A stretch of DNA of 64,000 nucleotides from Streptomyces rubradiris (GCF_016860525.1 NZ_BNEA01000001.1:1815501-1879500), one strand, 5' to 3'. Shown: positions 25,028-33,555, numbered from the stretch's first letter. Translations and numbers: made by a program. Notes: generated from the letters alone by a model not told the origin.

Positions 25028-26104
25028 ATGGACGCTTCCCGTATCCGCGCGCGTGCCCGTACGGCCGTCTCCGCCGCCGCGCTGGCGTGCTGCGCGGCCC
25101 TCGCCGCCGGCTGCACCACCGCCGCCGCCCCGGCCGGGCGGGACACCCCGGCGAGCCCCGGGGCGGCCGTGCCGATGGCCGCGGACGATCTGCAGAGCCG
25201 GTACCTGCGCGTCATCAAGGAGGTGCTGCCCTCGGTCGTGCAGATCCAGGCGAGCCGGGACCTGGGCTCCGGGGTGGTGTACGACGGCGACGGGCACATC
25301 GTCACCAACGCGCACGTGGTCGGCTCGGAGACGACGTTCCAGGTGACCACGGCCAACAACGAGGAGCCGCTCACGGCGCGCCTGGTCTACTCCTATCCCG
25401 AGCAGGATCTCGCCGTGATCCGGCTGGAGAAGCAGCCGGACGGGCTGCGGCCGGCGGTGTTCGGGGACTCCGGGAAGGTGGCGGTGGGTCAGATCGTACT
25501 GGCCATGGGATCGCCGCTGGGGCTGTCGTCCAGCGTGACCCAGGGCATCGTCTCGGCGACCGGGCGGACCGTCAGCGAGGGCGGCTCGGGCGGCGGCACG
25601 GGCGCGACCATCGCCAACATGGTGCAGACCTCGGCCGCGATCAACCCGGGCAACAGCGGCGGCGCCCTGGTCGACCTGGACGGGCGGGTGATCGGCATCC
25701 CCACCCTGGCGGCGGTCGACCAGAGCCTCGGCGGCGGCGCGGCGCCGGGCATCGGGTTCGCCATCCCGGCGACGATGGTGAAGACGGTCGCCGACCAGAT
25801 CGTCAAGGAGGGCAAGGTCGTCGACTCCGGGCGGGCGGCCCTCGACATCACCGCGCGGACCGTCGTCGACGACCGCTACCAGCCGGTCGGGGTGGCGGTG
25901 GTCAGCACCCGGGCGGGCGGCGCCGCCGACCGGGCGGGGCTCGGGCCCGGTGACATCATCACCAGGCTGGGAGGCCGGCGGATCACCACCATCACCTCGC
26001 TGGCCGAGGCGCTGGCCACGGCCCGGCCGGGCCGGCGGACGACGGTGACGTTCCTGCGCGACGGCGACGAGCGCACGGCGCAGGTGACGCTGGGCGAGCA
26101 GTGA
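25028..26104 (+). CDS. trypsin-like serine protease with PDZ domain (HtrA-like lipoprotein)
   Basis: 358 aa. A lipoprotein signal (LAAGC, C29) is followed by an S1C protease domain with the catalytic triad H96 (VTNAHVVG), D127 (EQDLAVIRLE) and S210 (INPGNSGGALVD). A PDZ domain covers about residues 270-355 (GPGDIITRLGGRRITT). Anchored outside the membrane, it is likely to degrade or monitor misfolded envelope proteins. GACACT with 6 nt before the ATG hints at a leaderless start. The coding end is followed directly by an 18-bp tandem repeat. Confidence 0.93.
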   Translation: MDASRIRARARTAVSAAALACCAALAAGCTTAAAPAGRDTPASPGAAVPMAADDLQSRYLRVIKEVLPSVVQIQASRDLGSGVVYDGDGHIVTNAHVVGSETTFQVTTANNEEPLTARLVYSYPEQDLAVIRLEKQPDGLRPAVFGDSGKVAVGQIVLAMGSPLGLSSSVTQGIVSATGRTVSEGGSGGGTGATIANMVQTSAAINPGNSGGALVDLDGRVIGIPTLAAVDQSLGGGAAPGIGFAIPATMVKTVADQIVKEGKVVDSGRAALDITARTVVDDRYQPVGVAVVSTRAGGAADRAGLGPGDIITRLGGRRITTITSLAEALATARPGRRTTVTFLRDGDERTAQVTLGEQ

Positions 26105-26109
26105 GGAGA

Positions 26110-26163
26110 GCGGGCACCGCCAAGAAAGCGGACACCGCCAAGAAAGCGGGCGCCGCCAAGAGA
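26110..26163. repeat. three tandem 18-bp repeats after the protease gene
   Basis: Three adjacent near-identical 18-mers (26110-26127, 26128-26145, 26146-26163) built on GCGGGCACCGCCAAGAAA. They lie right after the protease stop and in one frame would encode AKKA-type hexapeptides. Confidence 0.75.
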
Positions 26164-26190
26164 GGGGGCCCTCCGGGAAAGCGGGCCCCT
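26163..26190 (+). terminator. hairpin after the protease gene
   Basis: AGGGGGCCC pairs imperfectly (one bulged base) with GGGCCCCT at 26183-26190 and is followed by CCCC. It probably ends the protease transcript. Confidence 0.4.
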
Positions 26191-26213
26191 CCCCACCACC
26201 CGTGCCGGTCCGG

Positions 26214-26423
26214 TCAGGCGTCGGCGTGCAGGCTCATCGGCCCGTAGATCTCGGTCCCCTCCTCGAACAGCCGCACCTGGTCGGCCCCGCCCTCCAGCAG
26301 CGCCTTCCAGTTCTCGCCGATCCAGGACTCGGCATCGCCCTGCGTGGTGAACTCCTCGGGCAGGACGGCGGGCTGGACCTCCGTCCCGTCGGCCTTCTCG
26401 AACCGCCACGTCCATGCCGTCAT
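26214..26423 (-). CDS. small conserved hypothetical protein
   Basis: 69 aa: MTAWTWRFEKADG, VLPEEFTTQGDAESWIGENW, LLEGGADQVRLFEEGTEIYG. It is acidic and cytosolic, with no known motif. A very strong ribosome site (AAAGGAGG, 5 nt) supports the ATG at 26423. It converges with the protease and diverges from cobU. Confidence 0.75.
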   Translation of the reverse strand: MTAWTWRFEKADGTEVQPAVLPEEFTTQGDAESWIGENWKALLEGGADQVRLFEEGTEIYGPMSLHADA

Positions 26424-26502
26424 ACAGGCCTCCTTTGATCCAACACCTGCTGGCAGCCTAGCCGGAAGCGCAAGACCCCCCGGGAGGAGCGAAAATCGGT
26501 CC

Positions 26503-27705
26503 GTGGAAATCACTCTGCTCGGTACCGGTGCCCCCGCGGGACTGCCTCGCCCCGACTGCTCCTGCGCCGTCTGCGCCACCGCGCTCGGACCGGACGCGCG
26601 GGCCGCGACCGCGGTGCTCGTGGACGACGCGCTGCTGCTCGACCTCACGCCGGGCGCGGCGTTCGCGGCGGCGCGCGCCGGGCATTCCCTGGGCGGGGTA
26701 GGGCAGGTGCTGCTGTCGCATCCGCACGACGGCCCGGCGGTGGAGGTGCCGGCCGGGCTGCCGCAGCCCGGCCGGGTCCCGGACGGGCGGGAGCTGGCGC
26801 TGCTGACGGGGCATCGGGTGCGGGCGGTGGCGATGGACGCGGGCGGCACCGGGTACGCGGTGACGGGACCGGAGGGGCAGCGGCTGCTGTACCTGCCGCC
26901 GGGCGCGGCACCGGCCGGCCTGGAGCAGGCCACCGCGCAGTCCTACGACATGGTCCTCGCGGACGTCGTGGGCCGCCCGGACGCGCTCGCCCGGCTCCGG
27001 GCGGTGGGCTCGGCGGGCCCCACGACGGACGTGGTCGCCGTCCACCTGGACCACGACGTGCCGGGCGGCCCGGAGCTGCGGCGCCGGCTCGCGGCGGCCG
27101 GGGCGCGGGCGGTGCCGGACGGTACGACGCTGGTGGTCGGGGCGTACGAGGAGGTGCCGGACGTGCCGCGCCGGACGCTGGTGCTGGGCGGGGCCCGCTC
27201 GGGCAAGTCGGTGGAGGCGGAACGGCGGCTGGAGACGTTCCCGGACGTGCTGTACGTGGCGACGGGCGGCACGCGCGCCGGGGACACCGAGTGGGCGGCA
27301 CGGGTGGCCGCGCACCGGGAGCGGCGGCCGGGATCGTGGCGTACGGCGGAGACGACCGACCTGGTGCCGCTGCTGGCCGAGGACGGGCCGCCGGTGCTGA
27401 TCGACTGCCTGTCGCTGTGGCTGACGGACGTGATGGACGCCGTGGGGGCGTGGGACGACGCGGAGTGGGCGGGCGGGGGCGAGAAGCTGCTGCGGGAGCG
27501 CGTACGGGAGCTGACGGACGCGGTGCGCGCCACCCGGCGGACCGTGGTCGCGGTGTCCAACGAGGTCGGCTCGGGCATCGTCCCCGCGACCCCCTCCGGC
27601 CGCCGCTACCGCGACGAACTCGGCCGCGTGAACACGGCGTTCGCGAGCGAGTGCGAACAGGTGGTGCTGGTGGTGGCGGGGCAGGCGGTGGTGCTGCGGG
27701 GGTGA
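26503..27705 (+). CDS. cobU: adenosylcobinamide kinase/guanylyltransferase CobU with an N-terminal MBL-like domain
   Basis: 400 aa. The C-terminal ~180 residues are CobU: P-loop GGARSGKS (229-236), GGTRAGDTEWAARVAAHR with the guanylylated His, and IDCLSLWLTD. The protein converts adenosylcobinamide to AdoCbi-GDP. The first ~215 residues resemble a PhnP/metallo-beta-lactamase fold: LGTGAPAGLPRPDCSCAVC (Cys triad) and a weak histidine motif LSHPHDGP without the full HxHxDH signature. Start is GTG 26503. The GGGAGGAG ribosome site is far (13 nt), so the start has some doubt. Confidence 0.85.
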   Translation: MEITLLGTGAPAGLPRPDCSCAVCATALGPDARAATAVLVDDALLLDLTPGAAFAAARAGHSLGGVGQVLLSHPHDGPAVEVPAGLPQPGRVPDGRELALLTGHRVRAVAMDAGGTGYAVTGPEGQRLLYLPPGAAPAGLEQATAQSYDMVLADVVGRPDALARLRAVGSAGPTTDVVAVHLDHDVPGGPELRRRLAAAGARAVPDGTTLVVGAYEEVPDVPRRTLVLGGARSGKSVEAERRLETFPDVLYVATGGTRAGDTEWAARVAAHRERRPGSWRTAETTDLVPLLAEDGPPVLIDCLSLWLTDVMDAVGAWDDAEWAGGGEKLLRERVRELTDAVRATRRTVVAVSNEVGSGIVPATPSGRRYRDELGRVNTAFASECEQVVLVVAGQAVVLRG

Positions 27706-27711
27706 GCGGGG

Positions 27712-27728
27712 GCGCCCCGAAGGGGTGC
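27712..27728 (+). terminator. short hairpin after cobU
   Basis: GCGCCCC (27712-27718) pairs with GGGGTGC (27722-27728) across a GAA loop, shortly after the cobU stop. It resembles the dispersed element without its GTCGCGC arm. Confidence 0.4.
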
Positions 27729-27804
27729 GGGGCTCTGTCCGTGTGCGGCTCCGCCGCGGGGCGCGAACGGCCACGACGCACCCGCGGCCGGCGACGCACC
27801 GCGG

Positions 27805-28788
27805 CTACCCCCTCCCCTTCCGCGCCACCACCCGGTAAGCGTTGGAGAACCGGGTCCGCCGAGCCAGCGGAGCGCCCCCTCGGTCCAGGGCCCGGGCCAG
27901 CGCCATCACCGGCGTGGCGGCCAGGTGGAGCAAGGGGTGGGCGTGGGCCAGGGACAGGGCGACGGCCGCCGACAGGTCGTAGGGGATGTGCGGGGCCGCG
28001 CGGTCCACGACGAGGATCGCGCAGCCCAGCCCGGTCAGCTCCGCGCACAGGTTGGCCCGCGGCACCAGGTGCAGATGGCGGGGCTGGCCGTAGGGAAGCC
28101 ACCACCGGCCCAGCAGCGCGGCGAACACGCACGCCGGGTCCGGGACGTCGACGACCAGGTGGCCGCCGGGACGCAGCACGGTCAGCGCGGCGCGGAGTTC
28201 GGCGCGCGGGTCGGGGGTGTGCTCCAGATGGCGGAACATGGTGACCACGTCGTAGCGGGCGCGCAGCCGGGCCGCCGTCCCGGGGGTCGTCAGATAGCCG
28301 CGGTGCGCCTCCTCCACCCGGCCCTCCAGCAGCGCCTGTTCGACCCGGGCCGTGGGGTCGAGCCCGTCGAAGCTGGTGTACGGGAAGAACTCCTTCGCCG
28401 CCTCGGGAAAGCGGGCGTGCCCGGTGCCGACGTCCAGCCAGCTCTCCGGTTCGCCGAGTGCCGACAGGCGCCAGGCGGTGGCCCGGTGCCGGCGCCGCAC
28501 CGCGCGGGCGGACAGCACCCGGGCGGCGAACTCCTCCAGTTGCCGCTCGTAGAAGTCCCGGTGGAAGAAGGCGAGTCCCTCCGCGCTGAGCCGGGGGTTC
28601 TGGAAGGCGTGGCCGCAGTCGCCGCAGGCGTCGACGGTGAAGGTGCCGGCCCGGTGGCGCAGCGGGTCGGGGGCGCGCAGCCGGGTGCGCAGGCGTCTGG
28701 AGCCGCACCAGGGACAGTCCTCGCGGCGCGGCTCCTGGAAGGGGTCGTAGGGGGTGGTGAACTGCGGGGTGAGGGGCGTGGTCGGCAT
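27805..28788 (-). CDS. SAM methyltransferase with N-terminal zinc ribbon
   Basis: 327 aa. The N-terminal Cys pairs CPWC (C25, C28) and CGDC (C55, C58) make a zinc-ribbon-like domain. A class I methyltransferase follows: motif I SWLDVGTGHARF, and GGHLVVDVPDPA. A hydrophobic C-terminal section (ALSLAHAHPLLHLAATPVMALA) is unusual. The ATG at 28788 is chosen because AGGGAG lies 6 nt before it; an ATG 21 bases upstream lacks this. It diverges from cobT. A link to cobalamin is only positional, and substrate is unknown. Confidence 0.8.
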   Translation of the reverse strand: MPTTPLTPQFTTPYDPFQEPRREDCPWCGSRRLRTRLRAPDPLRHRAGTFTVDACGDCGHAFQNPRLSAEGLAFFHRDFYERQLEEFAARVLSARAVRRRHRATAWRLSALGEPESWLDVGTGHARFPEAAKEFFPYTSFDGLDPTARVEQALLEGRVEEAHRGYLTTPGTAARLRARYDVVTMFRHLEHTPDPRAELRAALTVLRPGGHLVVDVPDPACVFAALLGRWWLPYGQPRHLHLVPRANLCAELTGLGCAILVVDRAAPHIPYDLSAAVALSLAHAHPLLHLAATPVMALARALDRGGAPLARRTRFSNAYRVVARKGRG

Positions 28789-28908
28789 GGGCGGCTCCCT
28801 GTGCGACATTCCGCGGCAAAGCGGAACGTATGGGATGCCGATCCGGGGTGCAAAGACCTCGTGGGGGTGAGGTGGCGATGTGGCGCGGAGCGGTGCGCGG
28901 CCGGGCGG

Positions 28909-28914
28909 TACTGT
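28909..28914 (+). promoter_or_regulatory. -10 box of a likely leaderless start (cobT)
   Basis: TACTGT lies 7 nt before the cobT ATG at 28922, with no ribosome site. Confidence 0.45.
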
Positions 28915-28921
28915 TCGGCGA

Positions 28922-30055
28922 ATGAGCAGCCTTAATCTGGACGACTTCACCGATCTGATCGAGCGCCCGGACGGGGGCGTACGCCGTGACGCCGAGGCCC
29001 GGCGGGAGCGCCAGATCGTGCCGCCCGGGGCGCTGGGCCGCCTGGACGAGCTGGGCGAGTGGCTGGCCGCCGCGCGGGGCGAGGTGCCGGTGCGGCCGGT
29101 CGAGCGGCCGCGGGTGGTGCTCTTCGCCGGTGACCACGGCATCGCCGGGCTGGGCGTCTCCGCGCGGCCCGCGGGCGGCGCGGAGCAGCTGGTGCGGGCG
29201 GTGCTGGAGGGCGCGAGCCCCGTCTCGGTGCTCGCCCGCCGGCTGGAGGTGCCGGTACGGGTCGTGGACATGGCCCTGGACTGCCCGCCGGACGCCTTCC
29301 CGCCGGACGTGGTGCGGCACCGGGTGCGGCGCGGCAGCGGCCGTATCGACATCGAGGACGCGCTCACCCTGGAGGAGGCCGAGGCCGCGCTGCGGGCCGG
29401 GGTCGCGGTCGCCGACGAGGAGGCCGACTCGGGCACCGATCTGGTGGTGCTCGGCGATGTCAGCGTGGGCGGGACCACGCCGGCGGCGGTGCTGATCGCC
29501 GCGCTGTGCGGTACGGACGCGTCCGTGGTGACCGGGCGCGGCGGGCTCGCGATCGACGACCTGACGTGGATGCGCAAGTGCGCGGCGATCCGGGACGCGC
29601 TGCGGCGGGCCCGGCCGGTGCTCGGCGACCAGCTCCAGCTGCTGGCGGCCGTGGGCGGGGCGGATCTGGCGGCGATGACCGGGTTCCTGTTGCAGTGCGC
29701 GGTGCGCAGGCTGCCGGTGATCCTCGACGGGGTCGTGGCCGCGGCGTGCGCGCTGGTCGCCCAGCGGATCGCCTTCCGGGCGCCGGACTGGTGGCTGGCC
29801 GGGCACGCGAGCGGGGAGCCGGGGCAGGCCAAGGCGCTGGACCGGATGGCCCTGGAGCCGCTGCTGGAGCAGGGGGTGAAGGTCGGCGAGGGCGTGGGCG
29901 CGCTGCTGGCGATGCCGCTGGTGCGGGCCGCCGCCGCGCTGGCCGCGGAGCTGCCCGAGAAGGAGCCGGCGGAGGAGCCGGTGCAGGAGACCACGGAGGA
30001 GCCGGTGCAGGGGACGGCGCAGGAGACCGCGGAGAAGGAACAGTCCATGGACTGA
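28922..30055 (+). CDS. cobT: nicotinate-nucleotide-dimethylbenzimidazole phosphoribosyltransferase CobT
   Basis: 377 aa. Activates the lower-ligand base (dimethylbenzimidazole or an analogue) for cobalamin assembly. Conserved blocks: FAGDHGIAGLGVSARP, VLGDVSVGGTTPAA, TGRGGLAIDDLTW, AVGGADLAAMTGFLLQCA, and the catalytic Glu in KVGEGVGALLAMPL. An acidic tail (about 345-377) with repeated EEPVQ/ETTEE motifs is not part of the enzyme fold and looks like an unfolded extension. Start set at ATG 28922 with a leaderless -10 box. MprF-like, rhomboid-like and cobS genes follow. Confidence 0.93.
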   Translation: MSSLNLDDFTDLIERPDGGVRRDAEARRERQIVPPGALGRLDELGEWLAAARGEVPVRPVERPRVVLFAGDHGIAGLGVSARPAGGAEQLVRAVLEGASPVSVLARRLEVPVRVVDMALDCPPDAFPPDVVRHRVRRGSGRIDIEDALTLEEAEAALRAGVAVADEEADSGTDLVVLGDVSVGGTTPAAVLIAALCGTDASVVTGRGGLAIDDLTWMRKCAAIRDALRRARPVLGDQLQLLAAVGGADLAAMTGFLLQCAVRRLPVILDGVVAAACALVAQRIAFRAPDWWLAGHASGEPGQAKALDRMALEPLLEQGVKVGEGVGALLAMPLVRAAAALAAELPEKEPAEEPVQETTEEPVQGTAQETAEKEQSMD

Positions 30056-30100
30056 TGCCACAAGGCGGGTGAAAAGTGCGATTTGCAGCAATTGCGCACT

Positions 30101-30106
30101 TATGAT
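30101..30106 (+). promoter_or_regulatory. -10 box of a likely leaderless start (MprF-like gene)
   Basis: The consensus TATGAT lies 8 nt before the ATG at 30115, with no ribosome site, 45 bp after the cobT stop. It suggests that the lipid gene has its own promoter. Confidence 0.45.
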
Positions 30107-30114
30107 CCTCGCTT

Positions 30115-31914
30115 ATGGAAGATGCCCGCATTGCCGTGCCGCGGCGACTGAGGGCGCGCCGGCCCGCCGGGGCCTCCCGGCGGGCCGCCGCGTGCGCCGT
30201 CTGGTATCTGCGGACCGTCGCGTTCGTGAACTTCCTGAGCGCGGTGTGGGTCTCGCTCGGCCAGGACGTGCGCCGGCACAACCAGGACGACCTCTTCACG
30301 CCGTACCTGTTGACGGCCGGCTTCGCCTCCGGTGTCCTCACCGCCTTCCTGGCCATCACCATGCGCCGCCGCAAACGGGCCGCGTGGATCCTGAACCTGG
30401 TGATGAGCGGGCTCTTCCTGGCCCTGTTCGCGTTCGCCATGACCTTCCCGGAGATCCGCCGGTACGCCCAGAACTGGGTCTCCCTGGCGCTGACGGCCGC
30501 CTTCGTGGGCGCGCTGCTCATCGGCCGCCGGGAGTTCTACGCCAAGGGCGACCGCTCCAACCCCCGGCTCGCGGCGACCGTGGCCGTCGGCGGCGGCCTG
30601 GCCGCGAGCCTGCTGGCCGGGCTGCTGGTGACGGTCACCAACCAGGCGCCGGACGCGGCCCGCTCGACGTTCCCCGAGCGCTGGTACTACGGCACCCTGC
30701 GGCTGGTGTCGGTGGCGGCCGAGGAGTCCCGCTTTCCCGGCCTCGACCCGCCCAACTGGGCGAACGTGGCCGTCAACGTGCTCAGCACCGCCCTGCTCCT
30801 CGCCGTGCTGTACGCCGCCTTCCGCTCCCGGCGCGCCGTCGACCCGCTCACCGAGGACGACGAGAAACGGCTGCGGGAACTGCTGGAGCGGCACGGTGAC
30901 CGGGACTCGCTCGGCTACTTCGCGCTGCGCCGGGAGAAGAGCGTGGTGTGGTCCCCGACCGGGAAGGCCGCCGTCGCCTATCGCGTCGTCGGCGGGGTGA
31001 GCCTGGCCTCCGGGGACCCGCTCGGCGACCCGGAGGCATGGCCGGGGGCGATCGCGCCGTGGCTGGCCGAGGCGCGGGCGCACGGATGGATCCCGGCGGT
31101 GATGGGCGCGAGCGAGGAGGCCGGCACGGTCTACGCCCGGCACGGCCTGGACGCGCTGGAACTCGGGGACGAGGCGGTCGTGGAGGTCGCCGAGTTCACG
31201 CTGGAGGGGCGGGCCATGCGTACCGTCCGGCAGGCGTACAACCGGGTGCGGCGGGCCGGGTACCGGGTGCGCGTCCGGCGCCACGAGGACATCCCGGCGC
31301 CCGAGATGGCGTACCTCGTGGAGCGCGCCGAGCACTGGCGGGACGGCGCGACCGAGCGCGGCTTCAGCATGGCGCTGGGGCGGCTCGGGGACCCCCGCGA
31401 CGGCCGGTGCGTGATGCTGGAGTGCGTGGACGCCGAGGGGCGGCTGCGGGCGCTGCTGTCCTTCGTGCCGTGGGGCCCGCACGGGCTGTCGCTGGACCTC
31501 ATGCGGCGGGAACGGGACGTCGACGGCCACGCCAACGGGCTGACGGAGTTCATGGTCATCGAGCTGCTGCGGCGCGCCCGCGAGATCGGGATCACGCAGG
31601 TCTCGCTCAACTTCGCGATGTTCCGCTCGGTCTTCGAACGTGGCGCGCGCCTCGGCGCCGGACCGGTGCTGAGGCTGTGGCGGTCGCTGCTCGGCTTCTT
31701 CTCCCGCTGGTGGCAGATCGAGTCGCTGTACCGCGCCAACGCCAAGTACCGGCCCGCCTGGGAACCGCGGTTCCTGCTCTTCGAGAAGACCGCGGACCTG
31801 CCGCGCATCGGCCTCGCCTCGGCCCGCGCGGAGGGCTTCCTGGAGGCGCCGGGCCTGCCCGGGTGGCCGCGCCGCAGGCAGGTGCGGAACGCACCGACGA
31901 CCGTACGGGGATGA
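30115..31914 (+). CDS. MprF-like protein (DUF2156, phosphatidylglycerol lysyltransferase-type)
   Basis: 599 aa. The N-terminal half has about five membrane helices (for example PYLLTAGFASGVLTAFLAI and NLVMSGLFLALFAFAMTF). The C-terminal ~300 residues fit the DUF2156 GNAT-type aminoacyl-transfer domain (EDEKRLRELLERHGDRDSLGYFALRREKSV ... LSLNF-like end). Such proteins attach amino acids to membrane lipids and change surface charge; which amino acid is unknown. It is followed 8 bp later by a small membrane gene, so the two probably form an operon. Confidence 0.85.
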   Translation: MEDARIAVPRRLRARRPAGASRRAAACAVWYLRTVAFVNFLSAVWVSLGQDVRRHNQDDLFTPYLLTAGFASGVLTAFLAITMRRRKRAAWILNLVMSGLFLALFAFAMTFPEIRRYAQNWVSLALTAAFVGALLIGRREFYAKGDRSNPRLAATVAVGGGLAASLLAGLLVTVTNQAPDAARSTFPERWYYGTLRLVSVAAEESRFPGLDPPNWANVAVNVLSTALLLAVLYAAFRSRRAVDPLTEDDEKRLRELLERHGDRDSLGYFALRREKSVVWSPTGKAAVAYRVVGGVSLASGDPLGDPEAWPGAIAPWLAEARAHGWIPAVMGASEEAGTVYARHGLDALELGDEAVVEVAEFTLEGRAMRTVRQAYNRVRRAGYRVRVRRHEDIPAPEMAYLVERAEHWRDGATERGFSMALGRLGDPRDGRCVMLECVDAEGRLRALLSFVPWGPHGLSLDLMRRERDVDGHANGLTEFMVIELLRRAREIGITQVSLNFAMFRSVFERGARLGAGPVLRLWRSLLGFFSRWWQIESLYRANAKYRPAWEPRFLLFEKTADLPRIGLASARAEGFLEAPGLPGWPRRRQVRNAPTTVRG

Positions 31915-31921
31915 GGATCGT

Positions 31922-32638
31922 ATGAGGAGAACGCTCGCCCGCTGGGCCCGGGCCGAGTGGGGCCCGCTGTACGCCACCGTGCGCGAGGCCCTGCGCCGGC
32001 GGGGGCCGGCCGCGCTGCCGCTGACCGCGGCCGCGGTGGGCCTGACGGGGTTCCTCCACCACGCGCAGCACCAGCCGTGGGGAGACCCACTGGTACAGGA
32101 CCTGGGCGCCGTACGGGCCGGCGACCCGCTGGGGACGGCCCTGCTGCGCACCCCGCTGTCGCTGTTCGTGCCCGCGCCGGACCTGCCGGTGTGGGGGGCG
32201 CTGGCGCAGATCCTGCTGGTGTTCGGGATCGCGGAGCTGTGCCTGGGCCGGTGGCGGACGCTGGCCATCGCCTACGCCGCCACACTCGCCGGGACCCTGT
32301 ACGCGCGCCTCGGCGTCACCCTCGGCGCGCACGCCCCGTTCGGGCTGCCGTGGACCGACGCGCAGGTGGTGGACACCGGCCCGTCGGCGGCGGTCGTGGG
32401 GCTCGCGGTGTATGTGGGCTGGCGGTACGGCGCCTACGCGACGGCGGGCACGGTGACCCTGGCGATGGTCGCCGAGGTGCTGCTGAAGGAGAACCTGGCG
32501 GGCAAGGAACACCTGGCCGCGCTCACCGCGGTGGGCCTGCTGTGCCTGCTCGCGGCCCTGCGGGAGCTCGCCCCGGCCCGCCCCCGCCCGCACCGGACCC
32601 CGCCCGGCCGGCCGGGCGCCCCACCGGTGCGGACCTGA
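31922..32638 (+). CDS. rhomboid-like integral membrane protein
   Basis: 238 aa with about five or six hydrophobic segments, a Pro/His-rich first loop (FLHHAQHQPWG) and a rhomboid-like arrangement, but no convincing Ser-His catalytic pair could be identified (TGPSAAVVGLAV is the closest GxSx match). It starts 8 bp after the MprF-like stop and likely works with it. The C-terminal ~20 residues are Pro-rich and polar. Function unknown. Confidence 0.75.
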   Translation: MRRTLARWARAEWGPLYATVREALRRRGPAALPLTAAAVGLTGFLHHAQHQPWGDPLVQDLGAVRAGDPLGTALLRTPLSLFVPAPDLPVWGALAQILLVFGIAELCLGRWRTLAIAYAATLAGTLYARLGVTLGAHAPFGLPWTDAQVVDTGPSAAVVGLAVYVGWRYGAYATAGTVTLAMVAEVLLKENLAGKEHLAALTAVGLLCLLAALRELAPARPRPHRTPPGRPGAPPVRT

Positions 32639-32703
32639 GCCCGGCACCGGCCCAGCCGCCAAAAGCCCGGACAGGCGGGAAACCGGGGTCCCGAACCGCC
32701 CGG

Positions 32704-32709
32704 TACCCT
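32704..32709 (+). promoter_or_regulatory. -10 box of a likely leaderless start (cobS)
   Basis: TACCCT lies 6 nt before the GTG at 32716. The same hexamer precedes the DUF3043 gene by 8 nt. Confidence 0.4.
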
Positions 32710-32715
32710 GCGCCG

Positions 32716-33555
32716 GTGTTCACGTCGTCCTCGTCGTCCTCGTCGTCCTCGTCGTCCTCGTCGTCCCCGTCCCCTCCGGCCTCCGTCTCCGACGGGCTGC
32801 GGTTCGCCTTCGGCACGCTCACCGTGCTGCCCGTGCGGGTGCGCCGGTGGGACCGGGCGGCGGCGCGCGGCGGGATGCTGTGGGCCCCGGTGGCCGGGCT
32901 GGTCGTCGGCGGCTGCGCGGCCGGGCTCGGCCTGCTGCTGCTCCTGCTCGGCGCCGGTGCGCCGCTCGCCGCCGTCGCCTCGGTCGCCGTACCCGCCGCG
33001 CTGACCCGGGGGCTGCACCTGGACGGGCTGGCCGACACCGCCGACGGGCTGGGCAGCGGCAAGCCCGCCGAAGACGCGCTGCGCATCATGAAGCAGTCGG
33101 ACATCGGGCCGTTCGGAGTGCTCACCCTCGTCCTGGTGCTGCTGGCCCAGGTGGCCGTACTGGCCCAGCTCTACGACGGCTCCTGGGCGCGGGGCGCCCT
33201 GGCGGCCGTGGTCTCGGCGGTCACGGCCCGGCTGGCGCTCACCCTGGCCGCCCGCGCCGCGGTGCCGGCCGCCCGCCCGGAGGGGCTGGGCGCGGCCGTG
33301 GCCGGGGTGGTGCCGGGGCCCGCCGCGCTGGGGGCCGCGGCCGCGGTGACGGCGGCGGCCGGGGCGGCGGGCGCCTGCCTCGGCTGGTACGACGGCGTGC
33401 GCACCGCCCTCGCGGTGGCCGCCGGTCTCGCGGTCGCCGAACCGCTGCTGCGGCGGTGTGTGCGCCGGTTCGGCGGGGTCACCGGGGACGTGTTCGGCGC
33501 GCTCGCGGAGACGGCGGCGACGACCGCGCTCGTGGTGCTCTCGCTGGGCCGCTAG
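32716..33555 (+). CDS. cobS: adenosylcobinamide-GDP ribazoletransferase CobS
   Basis: 279 aa. Joins AdoCbi-GDP to alpha-ribazole, the last assembly step of cobalamin, in the membrane. Conserved blocks: LRFAFGTLTVLPVR, LHLDGLADTADGLGSG, RIMKQSDIGPFGV, several Ala/Leu-rich helices. Its first 17 residues are abnormal: MFT followed by a run of 14 serines from a 9-bp repeat (32725-32766). The true N-terminus could be later, but no other in-frame ATG or GTG lies before the conserved block. Upstream TACCCT supports GTG 32716. Confidence 0.9.
   Translation: MFTSSSSSSSSSSSSSSPSPPASVSDGLRFAFGTLTVLPVRVRRWDRAAARGGMLWAPVAGLVVGGCAAGLGLLLLLLGAGAPLAAVASVAVPAALTRGLHLDGLADTADGLGSGKPAEDALRIMKQSDIGPFGVLTLVLVLLAQVAVLAQLYDGSWARGALAAVVSAVTARLALTLAARAAVPAARPEGLGAAVAGVVPGPAALGAAAAVTAAAGAAGACLGWYDGVRTALAVAAGLAVAEPLLRRCVRRFGGVTGDVFGALAETAATTALVVLSLGR
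32725..32766. repeat. TCG/TCC tandem repeat encoding poly-Ser in cobS
   Basis: 42 bp of a 9-bp unit (TCGTCCTCG), about 4.7 copies, in frame at codons 4-17 of cobS. Length changes in multiples of 9 (or 3) would keep the frame. Confidence 0.9.

Noticed and set aside
26101-26247. 48-codon ORF with AKKA repeats after the protease gene
   Set aside because: No ribosome site and it runs antisense into the 69-aa gene; kept as a repeat rather than a gene.
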